Of a DNA stretch of 64,000 nucleotides, positions 52,225-60,372 are shown piece after piece. The stretch's first letter is position 1, and every line of letters starts with the position of its first letter. A program made the translations under genes and the position numbers. A model generated the notes under the pieces. That model saw only the letters and a program-made list of their open reading frames with translations. It was not told the origin of the DNA and searched no databases. The DNA is from an uncultured Prochlorococcus sp. (GTDB lineage Bacteria > Cyanobacteriota > Cyanobacteriia > PCC-6307 > Cyanobiaceae), in the NCBI RefSeq assembly GCF_902626525.1, contig NZ_CACOFR010000005.1, forward strand, positions 1 through 64,000, read 5' to 3'.

Positions 52225-52875
52225 TCAAATTTTTTTGTAATGGATGTGGATTTCATTATTAATTAAATTTTTAATTGTTTTTATTTCCCATAGTCTTTTG
52301 AGATTAAAAATCTCATTTGTTTGTTCTGGAGGGATCCAGGTATATCTACCTCCAATAATTCGTGGAATTATTGTAATTTTTATATCTGTTATTAGATCCT
52401 CTTTTATAAATGAATTTATAAGTTTTGCACCTCCTAAAAGAGCTAGATCATTTATCCCTTGTTTTTTGAGTGAAATTAAAGTTTTCCACCATGAATCTTC
52501 GAACAAGAGTTGTTTCTCGAATTCATTATTTGACGAATTATCAACTTTGCTTGAACTTATTAGCCATCTTCTAATTGGTTGGCGAAAGTATTTCCAATTA
52601 CTGTTAAATTTTTTGCTATTTGAAGCAACTATTGAAATTGGTTGGCTTTTTGATATTTTTGCTTCATCATTCCCATTGCGATTTTTAATTAGGTATGTTG
52701 ATTCATGAGCTTTTAAAGTTCCTAAACCAAAGATTGTGGCATCTACCACTGATAAGTTTTGATTTAACATTTTCCTATCTTCTTCGCTTCCAAGATGTGA
52801 CTCTCCACCTTCAGGGAATGCAATTCTTCCATCAAGACTAGATGCTACAACTATTGTTACTCTTGGAATACTCAA
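52225..52875 (-). CDS. RibD C-terminal-type reductase (pyrimidine/pterin reductase family)
   Basis: This 216-residue stand-alone reductase belongs to the dihydrofolate-reductase-like fold of RibD_C (COG1985). Motifs are Val-Ala-Ser-Ser-Leu-Asp-Gly-Arg-Ile-Ala near the N-terminus and Leu-Leu-Gly-Gly-Ala-Lys-Leu (NADPH loop) and Ile-Pro-Arg-Ile-Ile-Gly-Gly later. It lacks the deaminase half found in full RibD. It starts at a TTG that overlaps the stop of the PTPS gene, so the two are translationally coupled and may act in one pterin or flavin pathway. The substrate is unproven. Confidence 0.85.
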   Translation of the reverse strand: MSIPRVTIVVASSLDGRIAFPEGGESHLGSEEDRKMLNQNLSVVDATIFGLGTLKAHESTYLIKNRNGNDEAKISKSQPISIVASNSKKFNSNWKYFRQPIRRWLISSSKVDNSSNNEFEKQLLFEDSWWKTLISLKKQGINDLALLGGAKLINSFIKEDLITDIKITIIPRIIGGRYTWIPPEQTNEIFNLKRLWEIKTIKNLINNEIHIHYKKI

Positions 52876-53798
52876 GCTTGCGCAACTAATGAATTTTCAA
52901 GTTTCATTTGCAGAGAATTTTGTATTGTTTGCTCAACATAAATCTCAGCAGCATTATTAGGACTTTCTTGGAGTCTAATCTTATGTAAATTTGCTCCAAT
53001 ATTTTTAATGGGTGATGCCAGGATATCAGAAATATGTAATGCAATATTTTCACATGTTGGAACGCAAGTTTTGAAATATTCAATATCTTTATTTAAAAAA
53101 GTATGATCAAACTGTTCAACAATAAGATCATCAATAATTGATTGTAATGAAGGTAAATCACAAATCATGCCTGTTCTAGGATTTATTTGTCCTCGAACAG
53201 TCACATCAAGAAAATAGTTGTGACCATGTCCATTAATTCTAGCGCATTTACCATAAATTTTTTTGTTTTCACTTAAGGAGATTTCATCTTTGGCTAATCT
53301 ATGAGCTGCATTGAAATGACTTTGAACTGTTAATAAAGCTTCCATGTTTTTTCCAAAATAATCTGCCCATAAAGTCGGGCTTTCATAAAGTCTTAAACTT
53401 GTAAGAGGTAAATCATCTTTTAAACGATTCCAAATAACCTTAACTAATGCTTCGGTTGTCGGAAGTATTCCATCCTGACTATAAATGTTAAATTCTGGCC
53501 AGACATCATTTAAAAAACGAAAATCTAATTGTCCTGTGACCTCATTCTTAATAGAGTGTTTTACATCAGAGAGGTTCAAGACCATTCCATCTGAGTCTAG
53601 TTCTCCACCCATTGATACAATGAGTTCATAGTTATGACCATGTCCAGGTGCAAAACTACACTTTCCAAAAAGAGATAGATTTTCTTCTGGACTATTTTCA
53701 GGAAGCCAATAACGATGACTAGAACTAAAGCAGGCGCGTCTAGTTATGACGCATTCACGTCCCTTTCCATGTAATGAATTGGATTGTGGAGAAGTCAT
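52872..53798 (-). CDS. tandem 6-pyruvoyl-tetrahydropterin synthase (PTPS/QueD) fusion
   Basis: The 308-residue protein holds two PTPS-fold domains in a row. Domain 1 (residues ~20-150) has Ser-Ser-His-Arg, Phe-Gly-Lys-Cys and Gly-His-Gly-His-Asn-Tyr (zinc ligands). Domain 2 (~160-300) has Ala-Ala-His-Arg, Tyr-Gly-Lys-Cys and Gly-His-Gly-His-Asn-Tyr. The catalytic Asp-His pair is intact only in domain 2 (Phe-Asp-His-Thr-Phe-Leu); domain 1 has Leu-Asp-Phe-Arg-Phe-Leu. Family members make pterins or queuosine precursors from dihydroneopterin triphosphate. ATG 53798 is preferred to TTG 53810. Confidence 0.9.
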   Translation of the reverse strand: MTSPQSNSLHGKGRECVITRRACFSSSHRYWLPENSPEENLSLFGKCSFAPGHGHNYELIVSMGGELDSDGMVLNLSDVKHSIKNEVTGQLDFRFLNDVWPEFNIYSQDGILPTTEALVKVIWNRLKDDLPLTSLRLYESPTLWADYFGKNMEALLTVQSHFNAAHRLAKDEISLSENKKIYGKCARINGHGHNYFLDVTVRGQINPRTGMICDLPSLQSIIDDLIVEQFDHTFLNKDIEYFKTCVPTCENIALHISDILASPIKNIGANLHKIRLQESPNNAAEIYVEQTIQNSLQMKLENSLVAQA

Positions 53799-53848
53799 AG
53801 CTATCTGCAATAATACTATCTTAAGGTTTTATATACGCTTTTGTCTTT

Positions 53849-54406
53849 ATGGAACAATCCATTATTGAAAAAACAGTTAAAAACATCAAAGGTAGAAGCA
53901 TATTTTTAATAGGTATGATGGGTTGTGGCAAGTCACAAACAGGTTTGAAACTGGCTGAATTATTGCAGTATAAATACATTGATTTAGATTCATTAATAGA
54001 AAAGTTGGCCAAAAAAAATATTAATCAAATTTTTAATGATGAAGGAGAAGATAATTTCCGTGAATTAGAAGCAAACTGCCTCAAAGAAACTATCAAAATT
54101 CCTTCATTAGTAATATCAACTGGGGGAGGCATAGTTACCAAATCAGAAAACTGGGGAATCTTAAGACAGGGAATAATTGCTTGGATAGATCTCGATAAAA
54201 ATGTTGCAATTGATAGATTGAAAAATGAAATTGAAAATAGGCCACTACTTCAGGGAAAGAATCTAAATAATTTATATATGAGTATTTTTCAATCTCGAGA
54301 ACATTTGTATTCTCAAGCAGATTTAAGAATTAAGGTAAAAAGTGAAAATATTGAAGAAGTTGCTATGAAAATAATCAATGCAATTCATAAAGAAATAATC
54401 AGTTAA
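53849..54406 (+). CDS. aroK: shikimate kinase
   Basis: AroK phosphorylates shikimate in aromatic amino acid synthesis. The 185 residues contain Walker A Gly-Met-Met-Gly-Cys-Gly-Lys-Ser, Leu-Asp-Ser-Leu-Ile-Glu (the shikimate-binding Asp; usual form Asp-Thr/Asp-Asp), Phe-Arg-Glu-Leu-Glu, Ser-Thr-Gly-Gly-Gly and a lid segment Asn-Arg-Pro-Leu-Leu. It is divergent from the PTPS gene and overlaps the CRR7-like gene tail to tail by 4 bases. Confidence 0.94.
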   Translation: MEQSIIEKTVKNIKGRSIFLIGMMGCGKSQTGLKLAELLQYKYIDLDSLIEKLAKKNINQIFNDEGEDNFRELEANCLKETIKIPSLVISTGGGIVTKSENWGILRQGIIAWIDLDKNVAIDRLKNEIENRPLLQGKNLNNLYMSIFQSREHLYSQADLRIKVKSENIEEVAMKIINAIHKEIIS

Positions 54407-54660
54407 TCTGATTCAATTCTTACTGCAAACCATTTGATAACGTATCCTGATTTTATTTCTAATTCATAAGTGCTTTCCAATAATTCTTCAAAAAATTCCT
54501 TATCAGGATCTTCTATCTTTTGATATATTGTTTGTGTTTCTGTCTTACTAAGCCAATTCTTCAACCATAAAATTGCTTCTTCCTTTGATACAATTTTTTC
54601 TTTTGAATATGGCTCTAACAATACATAATGATCTGATGCTCTTATTAGTGGATTTGACAT
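54403..54660 (-). CDS. CRR7-like protein (NDH-1 assembly)
   Basis: This 85-residue soluble protein begins Met-Ser-Asn-Pro-Leu-Ile...Tyr-Val-Leu-Leu-Glu and ends Thr-Tyr-Glu-Leu-Glu-Ile...Val-Ile-Lys-Trp-Phe-Ala-Val-Arg-Ile-Glu. Both ends fit chlororespiratory reduction 7 family proteins, which in plants help assemble the chloroplast NDH complex; the cyanobacterial role is inferred. Its start codon lies one base from that of the divergent downstream gene, so their promoters must overlap coding sequence or the genes share a tiny control region. Confidence 0.65.
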   Translation of the reverse strand: MSNPLIRASDHYVLLEPYSKEKIVSKEEAILWLKNWLSKTETQTIYQKIEDPDKEFFEELLESTYELEIKSGYVIKWFAVRIESD

Positions 54661-54661
54661 A

Positions 54662-55369
54662 ATGAAAATTCTTCTTGGATTAATTCTTTGCTTGACTTTT
54701 CAAGGAATTTTTTTAGAAAGTGCTTTTGCTCTTGTAGATTCTAACGTAAGAGAGTTTTTGGAAAATCGGGTTACCCAATGGCCAGAAATATATTTACCAA
54801 ATTTTAAATTATCTGATACTTCTAAAGACTTAATTTATCCTGAGTGGTTCGAGGGAAATTGGCTCGTTACCTCTGAAGACATGATGAATGATTCAGAAGA
54901 GCCAGTTATGTATAATGTAAATTTCTTTAAGAATGATTCAGATTTGATTGTTGGTAATCGTGCAAAGAATTCAGAGTCGATTGGAAAAGCAATATTTGGT
55001 GACCTTTTAATAAAGGTTGTAAATGATCCAGAATCAATTAATAATCAAATTACTTATTTAAAAGATGATTTTTATATTGATTCACGAATTACAAGGAGAA
55101 ATCAGATCCAAGATAATGACATTTTTTTTGCAGATGAGCTCGTTATTCAAACAGCTCATAAACCGGGAGCTTCCAGGATCAATCAAGTAGAGACTATAAG
55201 TAAATTTCAAAAATGTTCCGAAGAAAAATTTGTAGGAAATGATTCACAGATGCCAGAAATCTGTGGAGTTCAATATGTTGCATCTTATGGTTCAAAAGTT
55301 GGTGATACTTCTATCCAAGCTATTAAAACAAATAAATATAAATTGACTTTTGAATTCATTGGGAATTAG
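54662..55369 (+). CDS. secreted or lumenal cyanobacterial protein (possibly DUF6816)
   Basis: This 235-residue protein has an N-terminal signal peptide (Leu-Leu-Gly-Leu-Ile-Leu-Cys-Leu-Thr-Phe...Ser-Ala-Phe-Ala, cleavage likely after Ala near residue 23). The mature protein has Trp-Phe-Glu-Gly-Asn-Trp-Leu-Val-Thr-Ser, suggesting a lipocalin-like beta-barrel, and a pair of cysteines near the C-terminus (Lys-Cys-Ser and Ile-Cys-Gly) that may form a disulfide. I associate it with the cyanobacterial DUF6816 group from memory. Probably in the thylakoid lumen or periplasm. Confidence 0.6.
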   Translation: MKILLGLILCLTFQGIFLESAFALVDSNVREFLENRVTQWPEIYLPNFKLSDTSKDLIYPEWFEGNWLVTSEDMMNDSEEPVMYNVNFFKNDSDLIVGNRAKNSESIGKAIFGDLLIKVVNDPESINNQITYLKDDFYIDSRITRRNQIQDNDIFFADELVIQTAHKPGASRINQVETISKFQKCSEEKFVGNDSQMPEICGVQYVASYGSKVGDTSIQAIKTNKYKLTFEFIGN

Positions 55370-56081
55370 CGCTAAAAAGATATTCCTCTAAATTATTTCT
55401 CCACATGAAGAGATTTTCAAGATAAGGGTTATTTATATATTCTTGACTCCCTTCTCCTGAAAGAATTGGCCCTGCAGACTTTGGGAATTTAATAAGTGAT
55501 AATTGAGCTGCAATTGAAATATCTGCAATTGATAAGCAATCCCCTACTAAATATTTTTTGTTAATTAAGGATTTTGATAAAGCTTCCAGTAATTTTTGAA
55601 GTTCTAAATTATCTTTAGAAGATAAGACTACATTAGAGATTTTACTGAGATTTCCAAAAGGCAATTTATCAAAAATACTTTTAACTGAAGAGGGGATTTC
55701 ATTTGGAAGCAATGCTGTTCTAAGCTGTGGATTTTCAATTGCAGATTTTATTAAAGCTTTTCTGCAAGTTGAAGCCATTGTAGTATCTGCCCAGTCTTCA
55801 ATTAGCTTGCATTGTGCAAATAATATTGGGTCTTCAGGAAAGAGTGGATTATTATCATTTTTTTTATCTATGTATTCGCAAATAGTAGAGGAGTCATTAA
55901 TTATTTGATCATTGACATCGACTATTATAGGAACTTGTTTTTGACCTGATAATTTAAAGATTTCAAATTGACCAATTCCTGGTGTTACTTCTTCAACCCG
56001 ATACTGTAGTTTTTTTGCATGTAGAGCCATTCTTGTTTTTAAACAAAAAGCACTATGCCTAAATTGATATAATGTAATCAT
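55356..56081 (-). CDS. glutathione S-transferase-like protein
   Basis: This 241-residue protein has an N-terminal thioredoxin-like domain (Leu-Tyr-Gln-Phe-Arg-His-Ser-Ala-Phe-Cys-Leu-Lys-Thr near residues 4-16, with Val-Pro-Ile-Ile-Val and Asp-Ser-Ser-Thr-Ile for glutathione contact) and a C-terminal helical domain with Leu-Val-Gly-Asp-Cys-Leu-Ser-Ile-Ala-Asp. Substrate unknown. It overlaps the preceding secreted-protein gene tail to tail by 14 bases. Confidence 0.88.
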   Translation of the reverse strand: MITLYQFRHSAFCLKTRMALHAKKLQYRVEEVTPGIGQFEIFKLSGQKQVPIIVDVNDQIINDSSTICEYIDKKNDNNPLFPEDPILFAQCKLIEDWADTTMASTCRKALIKSAIENPQLRTALLPNEIPSSVKSIFDKLPFGNLSKISNVVLSSKDNLELQKLLEALSKSLINKKYLVGDCLSIADISIAAQLSLIKFPKSAGPILSGEGSQEYINNPYLENLFMWRNNLEEYLFSANSQ

Positions 56082-56135
56082 GCTGTTTAATGTTTGTTAA
56101 AACTTAGCTAAAAAAGTAATCAATTTGTGGAGCTA

Positions 56136-56345
56136 ATGGGCGAATTTTTTTCAAATGTTGCGAGATATCCTAAGTATTTAATATCTATTATTGCTGGAGG
56201 ACTTGTTGCATTACTTGAACCTTTATTTAAGAATAGATCAAATCCACTAACAATAGTAGGTTTAATATCTTGTATTGTAAGTGCTTTCATAACTTTTTAT
56301 TTTGTCTTGCACGCGATGACAACCCCATTAAATTTACGATCATAA
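56136..56345 (+). CDS. ycf33: DUF751 (Ycf33) family small membrane protein
   Basis: This 69-residue protein has two membrane helices (about residues 15-35 and 43-63). Phe-Phe-Ser-Asn-Val-Ala-Arg-Tyr-Pro-Lys-Tyr-Leu-Ile at the start matches the conserved head of DUF751/Ycf33. ATG 56136 fits the family start better than GTG 56127. The function is unknown. Its stop shares a base with the rbfA start, so translation is probably coupled. Confidence 0.8.
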   Translation: MGEFFSNVARYPKYLISIIAGGLVALLEPLFKNRSNPLTIVGLISCIVSAFITFYFVLHAMTTPLNLRS

Positions 56346-56737
56346 TGCCAAATAATTACCGTCTTGCAAAAGTTTCTTCTCTTTTGAAAAAAGAAATAAC
56401 ATTGATTTTGCAAAATGATGTGGACAATGATCTTATTAGAGAATATTTTGTAAATATTTCTAAGATTGATTTATCAGCTGATTTACAACACTGTAAAATT
56501 TATGTCACTTCAACTGCAAAAGAGAAAGTAAGGAAAGAAATTGTTGAAAATTTGAATAATTCTAAAGGCTCCATAAGACATCAATTAGGAAAAAGAATAG
56601 AGATGAGAAGGGTTCCAGAGATAATTTTTAAAGATGATATTATTCTTGATAAAGGATTATCAGTTTTGAAACTTCTTGATGAATTAAAAATTAAAAATCA
56701 AGAAATCAATGTTGAGGAAAACGATGAAAATAGTTGA
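56345..56737 (+). CDS. rbfA: ribosome-binding factor A
   Basis: RbfA is a KH-fold protein that helps mature 16S rRNA and assemble the 30S subunit. The 130 residues include Tyr-Arg-Leu-Ala-Lys-Val-Ser-Ser-Leu-Leu-Lys-Lys-Glu-Ile at the N-terminus, Ile-Ser-Lys-Ile-Asp-Leu-Ser-Ala-Asp-Leu and Lys-Ile-Tyr-Val-Thr, then Arg-His-Gln-Leu-Gly-Lys-Arg and Arg-Arg-Val-Pro-Glu-Ile. The ATG 56345 start fits the family. It overlaps hemD by 14 bases. Confidence 0.94.
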   Translation: MPNNYRLAKVSSLLKKEITLILQNDVDNDLIREYFVNISKIDLSADLQHCKIYVTSTAKEKVRKEIVENLNNSKGSIRHQLGKRIEMRRVPEIIFKDDIILDKGLSVLKLLDELKIKNQEINVEENDENS

Positions 56738-57521
56738 TCTACCTCTTGATCAAAAAAATATAATTATTACTCGATCAATAGAGGGGATACTGGATATTAA
56801 AAAAATATTTATAAAAAAGGGAGCAAATATATATGATTTCCCTGCAATAAGTATTGGCGATCCTGATGACTTGAATCCTCTTGATGAAGCATTAAATCAA
56901 ATAAATGATTTTCATTGGATTATTTTTTCTAGTAGTAATGGGATTAAATTTGTAGATAAGAGGCTTAAATATTTGAATAGTTCTCTAAAAGAGTGTTCAA
57001 AAAAAATAAAAATCGCCGTAGTAGGTGAAAAAACTGCAAAAACTCTTGATGATTTTGGGATCAAGGCAGATTTTATACCTCCAGAATTTGTTGCCGAAAG
57101 TTTAATTAATAATTTCCCAATATCAGGTTACGGACTACGTGTATTTTTGCCTAGAGTCCAAACAGGAGGAAGGGATTTCATCGCAAGTGAATTTAGAAAG
57201 GCTGGTTCTTGTGTATCGGAGGTTGCTGTATATGAAACTAGATGTCCTGATTCAATTCCAGAAGAAACAATTGATATTATTTCCAAGAGAAATGTCCATG
57301 CAATAATGTTCTCAAGTGGCAAAACCGTTTTAAATTCTGCTTTTTTACTAGAAAAAACGCTTGGTAAAGATTGGTTGAAATATTTGGATCAAACTAAATT
57401 GTTAACTATTGGACCTCAAACAACAAAAATGTGTAAAAAGATTTTTGGCAGAGTTGATAGTCAGGCAAAAAAATTTACTTTTGAGGGAATACTAGATGAA
57501 GCAATTAATATTTTTAGTTAG
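56724..57521 (+). CDS. hemD: uroporphyrinogen-III synthase
   Basis: HemD closes the tetrapyrrole ring, feeding heme, siroheme and chlorophyll synthesis. The 265-residue protein has two Rossmann-like domains with Ile-Ile-Phe-Ser-Ser-Ser-Asn-Gly near residue 70 and Ala-Ile-Met-Phe-Ser-Ser-Gly-Lys-Thr-Val near 190, plus Val-Val-Gly-Glu-Lys-Thr-Ala. ATG 56724 is chosen because a GAGGA ribosome-binding site lies 6 bases upstream; ATG 56709 lacks one. The gene overlaps the rbfA end by 14 bases. Confidence 0.92.
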   Translation: MKIVDLPLDQKNIIITRSIEGILDIKKIFIKKGANIYDFPAISIGDPDDLNPLDEALNQINDFHWIIFSSSNGIKFVDKRLKYLNSSLKECSKKIKIAVVGEKTAKTLDDFGIKADFIPPEFVAESLINNFPISGYGLRVFLPRVQTGGRDFIASEFRKAGSCVSEVAVYETRCPDSIPEETIDIISKRNVHAIMFSSGKTVLNSAFLLEKTLGKDWLKYLDQTKLLTIGPQTTKMCKKIFGRVDSQAKKFTFEGILDEAINIFS

Positions 57522-57984
57522 AAAAATCTTTTTTATAATTCTTTTCAACTAATTCTTTAAACCTATCAATATTAGCCTGTAATTCTTTCGTAACCATTTT
57601 ACCCAAAATATTCTCTTCCATAAGCCGAGCAATCATTTTTGGCAGCTCATAAGATATTGCTAAATTTACTGTTGTGATTTGATCACTTTTGCTCTCGAAA
57701 ACTACTGACCCCTCAGTTGGTAAACCTCCTATAGATTTCCATTTAAGTTTACTTTTTTCGATCCTTTCAATAATTTGAGCTTTCCATTTAAATCTAAAAC
57801 CATTTGCAGCTAACGTCCATTCTGTTAAATCTGGTAATGTTGTGGTTTCTTCCTCAACTGTTTTTACAGATTCAATCCAACTCATCCAAAGTGACATTGA
57901 GTCTAAATCACTCCATGTATTCCAAACGTTTTCAAGAGGCGCATTAACTATAGTGATTACGTCATGTTTTAGCCAAGTACCCAT
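57514..57984 (-). CDS. SRPBCC (START-like) protein
   Basis: This 156-residue protein fits the SRPBCC ligand-binding fold: Ile-Thr-Ile-Val-Asn-Ala-Pro-Leu-Glu-Asn-Val-Trp-Asn-Thr-Trp near the N-terminus and Trp-Met-Ser-Trp-Ile-Glu following. The fold binds hydrophobic ligands; a carotenoid or lipid is inferred only from its neighbour. It lies 3 bases downstream of crtQ on the same strand, so cotranscription is likely. It overlaps hemD tail to tail by 8 bases. Confidence 0.85.
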   Translation of the reverse strand: MGTWLKHDVITIVNAPLENVWNTWSDLDSMSLWMSWIESVKTVEEETTTLPDLTEWTLAANGFRFKWKAQIIERIEKSKLKWKSIGGLPTEGSVVFESKSDQITTVNLAISYELPKMIARLMEENILGKMVTKELQANIDRFKELVEKNYKKDFSN

Positions 57985-57987
57985 CAG

Positions 57988-59445
57988 TTAACTTACGGCT
58001 AGATTTTTTGCTAATTCGGCTTTCTTTTCTAAAATTGCCGCAGCAGCTAAATGACCACTCATTGTAGCTCCCTCCATAGAGTCTATGTAATCTTGTTTTG
58101 TATAACTTCCTGCCATAAAAAAGTTAGATATGGATGTTTTTTGATCAGGCCTAAATAGATCCATACCAGGCGATTCTCTATAAAGAGATTGAGGGATTTT
58201 CACAACGTTACTCCAAAGCAATTTAAGATTTTCTGAAGATGGGAATAGACGGCGAACTTCTTTATCTATTTCTTTCGTGATTATTTCTGTAGATCTTCCC
58301 ATCCATTTATCACCAGGAGTTAAAACACATTGGAGCAGTGATCCCATATTTTTTTTCCTGTAATCTGCTGGACTTGTTAGTGCTAAATCTGCAAAACAAC
58401 TGAAAGATGCATCAGCAGAATATAGCAGGTTATCTAGTCCAGAAGGGGAGTTTCCAGTATTTTTATTATTTTGTAATTCAGTGACCCAACCATCGTATCT
58501 TAATTGGATCGTTGCAACTGCTACTGCTCTAAGTTTTTTTAAACCTTCAAATTCTTTAAATCGATACCATTCTTTTGGAATGATTTTTTTTATTCCAGGC
58601 ACATCACATGCTGCTAGAAATTTATCGGCAAAAATCGTCTTGGTTCCTTTAGGAGAAGATATTTTTAATTGATTAACAAAGTAAGAGGCATTTTCCTTTT
58701 GGTAAATAATTTCTTCTACCTTGTGATTTAAGTGGATTTTGCACCCTTTGTTTCTGATGTAATCGACAATGGGTTGGGTTAGCCATTTATGAGGAGAGCC
58801 TTTTAAAAGATTAAGTTTGGAAGCTTCAGTTTTTGAAGCAAACATCATGAAGATGGTAAGCATACATCTTGCTGAAATATCTTTGCAATTAATAAAACCT
58901 AAAGCATAAGCTATTGGATCCCACATTCTCTCTAAACTTTTTTTACTTCCACCATGATTTAAAAACCATTCTTTAAAACTAATCCTGTCTAGATCTCTGA
59001 TAATTTTCATTGCGCCTTCATAATCTATCAATCCTCTAACTATTGGACTAGTACCTAAAGCTAGAGCATTTCGTAACTTGTCTATCCAAGTAAGTTGTTC
59101 AGTTGTAAAAAAAGCCTTTAGTCCATTAAATGGTGCCCCTAAAGGAAATCTAAAATCTAGAGATTTCAAATTACCACCGTTGTTTATGAATAAATGAGTA
59201 TGATCTTTTGGGAGTAAATTATCCAAAGCCCCCACTTTTTTCATTAATTTAAAAAGATTTGCATAATTATAAAAAAATACGTGTAAACCCATCTCTATAT
59301 GGTTACCATCCTTATCTTCCCAACTACCTACTTTACCTCCCCAAAAAGATCTGCTTTCGTAAATTTCTACTTCGTGACCTTCATCAACTAGATTTACTGC
59401 TGCTGTAAGCCCAGCCAACCCAGAACCAACTATTGCAATTTTCAC
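57988..59445 (-). CDS. crtQ: zeta-carotene desaturase
   Basis: CrtQ (ZDS) converts zeta-carotene to lycopene. The 485-residue flavoprotein has the FAD loop [27 protein letters not shown], and the C-terminal [10 protein letters not shown]. The Gly-Leu-His-Val-Phe segment and Ser-Met-Glu-Gly-Ala favour ZDS over phytoene desaturase, though the two are close. The start is GTG 59445. Confidence 0.93.
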   Translation of the reverse strand: MKIAIVGSGLAGLTAAVNLVDEGHEVEIYESRSFWGGKVGSWEDKDGNHIEMGLHVFFYNYANLFKLMKKVGALDNLLPKDHTHLFINNGGNLKSLDFRFPLGAPFNGLKAFFTTEQLTWIDKLRNALALGTSPIVRGLIDYEGAMKIIRDLDRISFKEWFLNHGGSKKSLERMWDPIAYALGFINCKDISARCMLTIFMMFASKTEASKLNLLKGSPHKWLTQPIVDYIRNKGCKIHLNHKVEEIIYQKENASYFVNQLKISSPKGTKTIFADKFLAACDVPGIKKIIPKEWYRFKEFEGLKKLRAVAVATIQLRYDGWVTELQNNKNTGNSPSGLDNLLYSADASFSCFADLALTSPADYRKKNMGSLLQCVLTPGDKWMGRSTEIITKEIDKEVRRLFPSSENLKLLWSNVVKIPQSLYRESPGMDLFRPDQKTSISNFFMAGSYTKQDYIDSMEGATMSGHLAAAAILEKKAELAKNLAVS

Positions 59446-59543
59446 TTTTTCTTAGAATTATAACAAATCAAGTTTGGATATTGTTTGTTCTATGCATACT
59501 ATCGATTAAGTTTTTATATTATAAATAGTAGATATCTTTGTTT

Positions 59544-59936
59544 ATGGAGAATTTAAAAGTTAAACAAGAAATTACAAATTCTGATGATGGGAAAGGAATC
59601 TTAATTACAGATGATGCTATTGAGCAAATTTCACATTTATTGAAAGGACAAAATGATAAAAAAGCGTTAAGAGTGGGTGTAAGATCAGGTGGATGTAGTG
59701 GAATGAGTTATACGATGGATTTTATAGAAAATAAAGAAATTAATTCTGATGATAAAGTTTATGATTATTCATTAAATTCAGATCAAAGCTTTCAAGTTGT
59801 GTGTGATCCTAAGAGCCTCTTGTATATTTACGGAATGCAATTAGATTTTAGTAAAGAATTAATAGGAGGTGGCTTTAATTTTGTAAATCCCAATGCTTCC
59901 CAAACTTGTGGTTGTGGAAGCTCTTTTGCAGTTTAA
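59544..59936 (+). CDS. A-type Fe-S carrier (IscA/SufA/ErpA-like)
   Basis: This 130-residue protein has the A-type signature: Arg-Ser-Gly-Gly-Cys-Ser-Gly and the C-terminal Cys-Gly-Cys-Gly, giving the three conserved cysteines that hold iron or an Fe-S cluster for delivery. The Gly-Gly-Gly-Phe-Asn-Phe-Val-Asn-Pro-Asn segment is typical. Which apoprotein it serves is unknown. ATG 59544 is chosen over TTG 59538. It is divergent from crtQ and 6 bases before the TPR gene. Confidence 0.93.
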   Translation: MENLKVKQEITNSDDGKGILITDDAIEQISHLLKGQNDKKALRVGVRSGGCSGMSYTMDFIENKEINSDDKVYDYSLNSDQSFQVVCDPKSLLYIYGMQLDFSKELIGGGFNFVNPNASQTCGCGSSFAV

Positions 59937-59942
59937 ATAATA

Positions 59943-60371
59943 ATGAATAACGAAATTAATCCTATAGAAGAGGATTTTAATCGAGCTCTATCAAAATATA
60001 AAGATGGGCAAGATTTAATTCCTATTGCTCAGGATTTTCAAAATATAATACAGCAGATACCAAATCATTTTGCAGCTTGGACTTGCTTATCATGGCTTCA
60101 ACTACTTTTAAAGAATAATGAAGAAGCTTTGGTAGCTGCCAGACAAGCTGTTCGATTAAATCAGCAAGATCCACAAGCAAGAATGAATTTATCATTAGCC
60201 CTTTTGGCAACTAAAAACAAAGGTGTCAGGGATCATGTTGAGCTAATAAAAAAAATGACTTTGATGATGCCAGATGTTAAAAGTGAATTGAAAGAATCTG
60301 TTGCAGACGGTTTTAGTAGATATCCAGATTGGCCTGAATTAACCAAATTTGAAAAATGGTTGGAATTTTAA
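59943..60371 (+). CDS. tetratricopeptide repeat protein
   Basis: This 142-residue all-helical protein has about two TPR units (residues ~38-105): Ala-Ala-Trp-Thr-Cys-Leu-Ser-Trp-Leu-Gln and Ala-Leu-Val-Ala-Ala-Arg-Gln-Ala-Val-Arg-Leu-Asn-Gln-Gln-Asp-Pro-Gln-Ala. TPRs mediate protein contacts. The partner is unknown. It lies tightly between the A-type carrier gene and an LpxB-like gene on the same strand. Confidence 0.85.
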   Translation: MNNEINPIEEDFNRALSKYKDGQDLIPIAQDFQNIIQQIPNHFAAWTCLSWLQLLLKNNEEALVAARQAVRLNQQDPQARMNLSLALLATKNKGVRDHVELIKKMTLMMPDVKSELKESVADGFSRYPDWPELTKFEKWLEF

Positions 60372-60372
60372 A

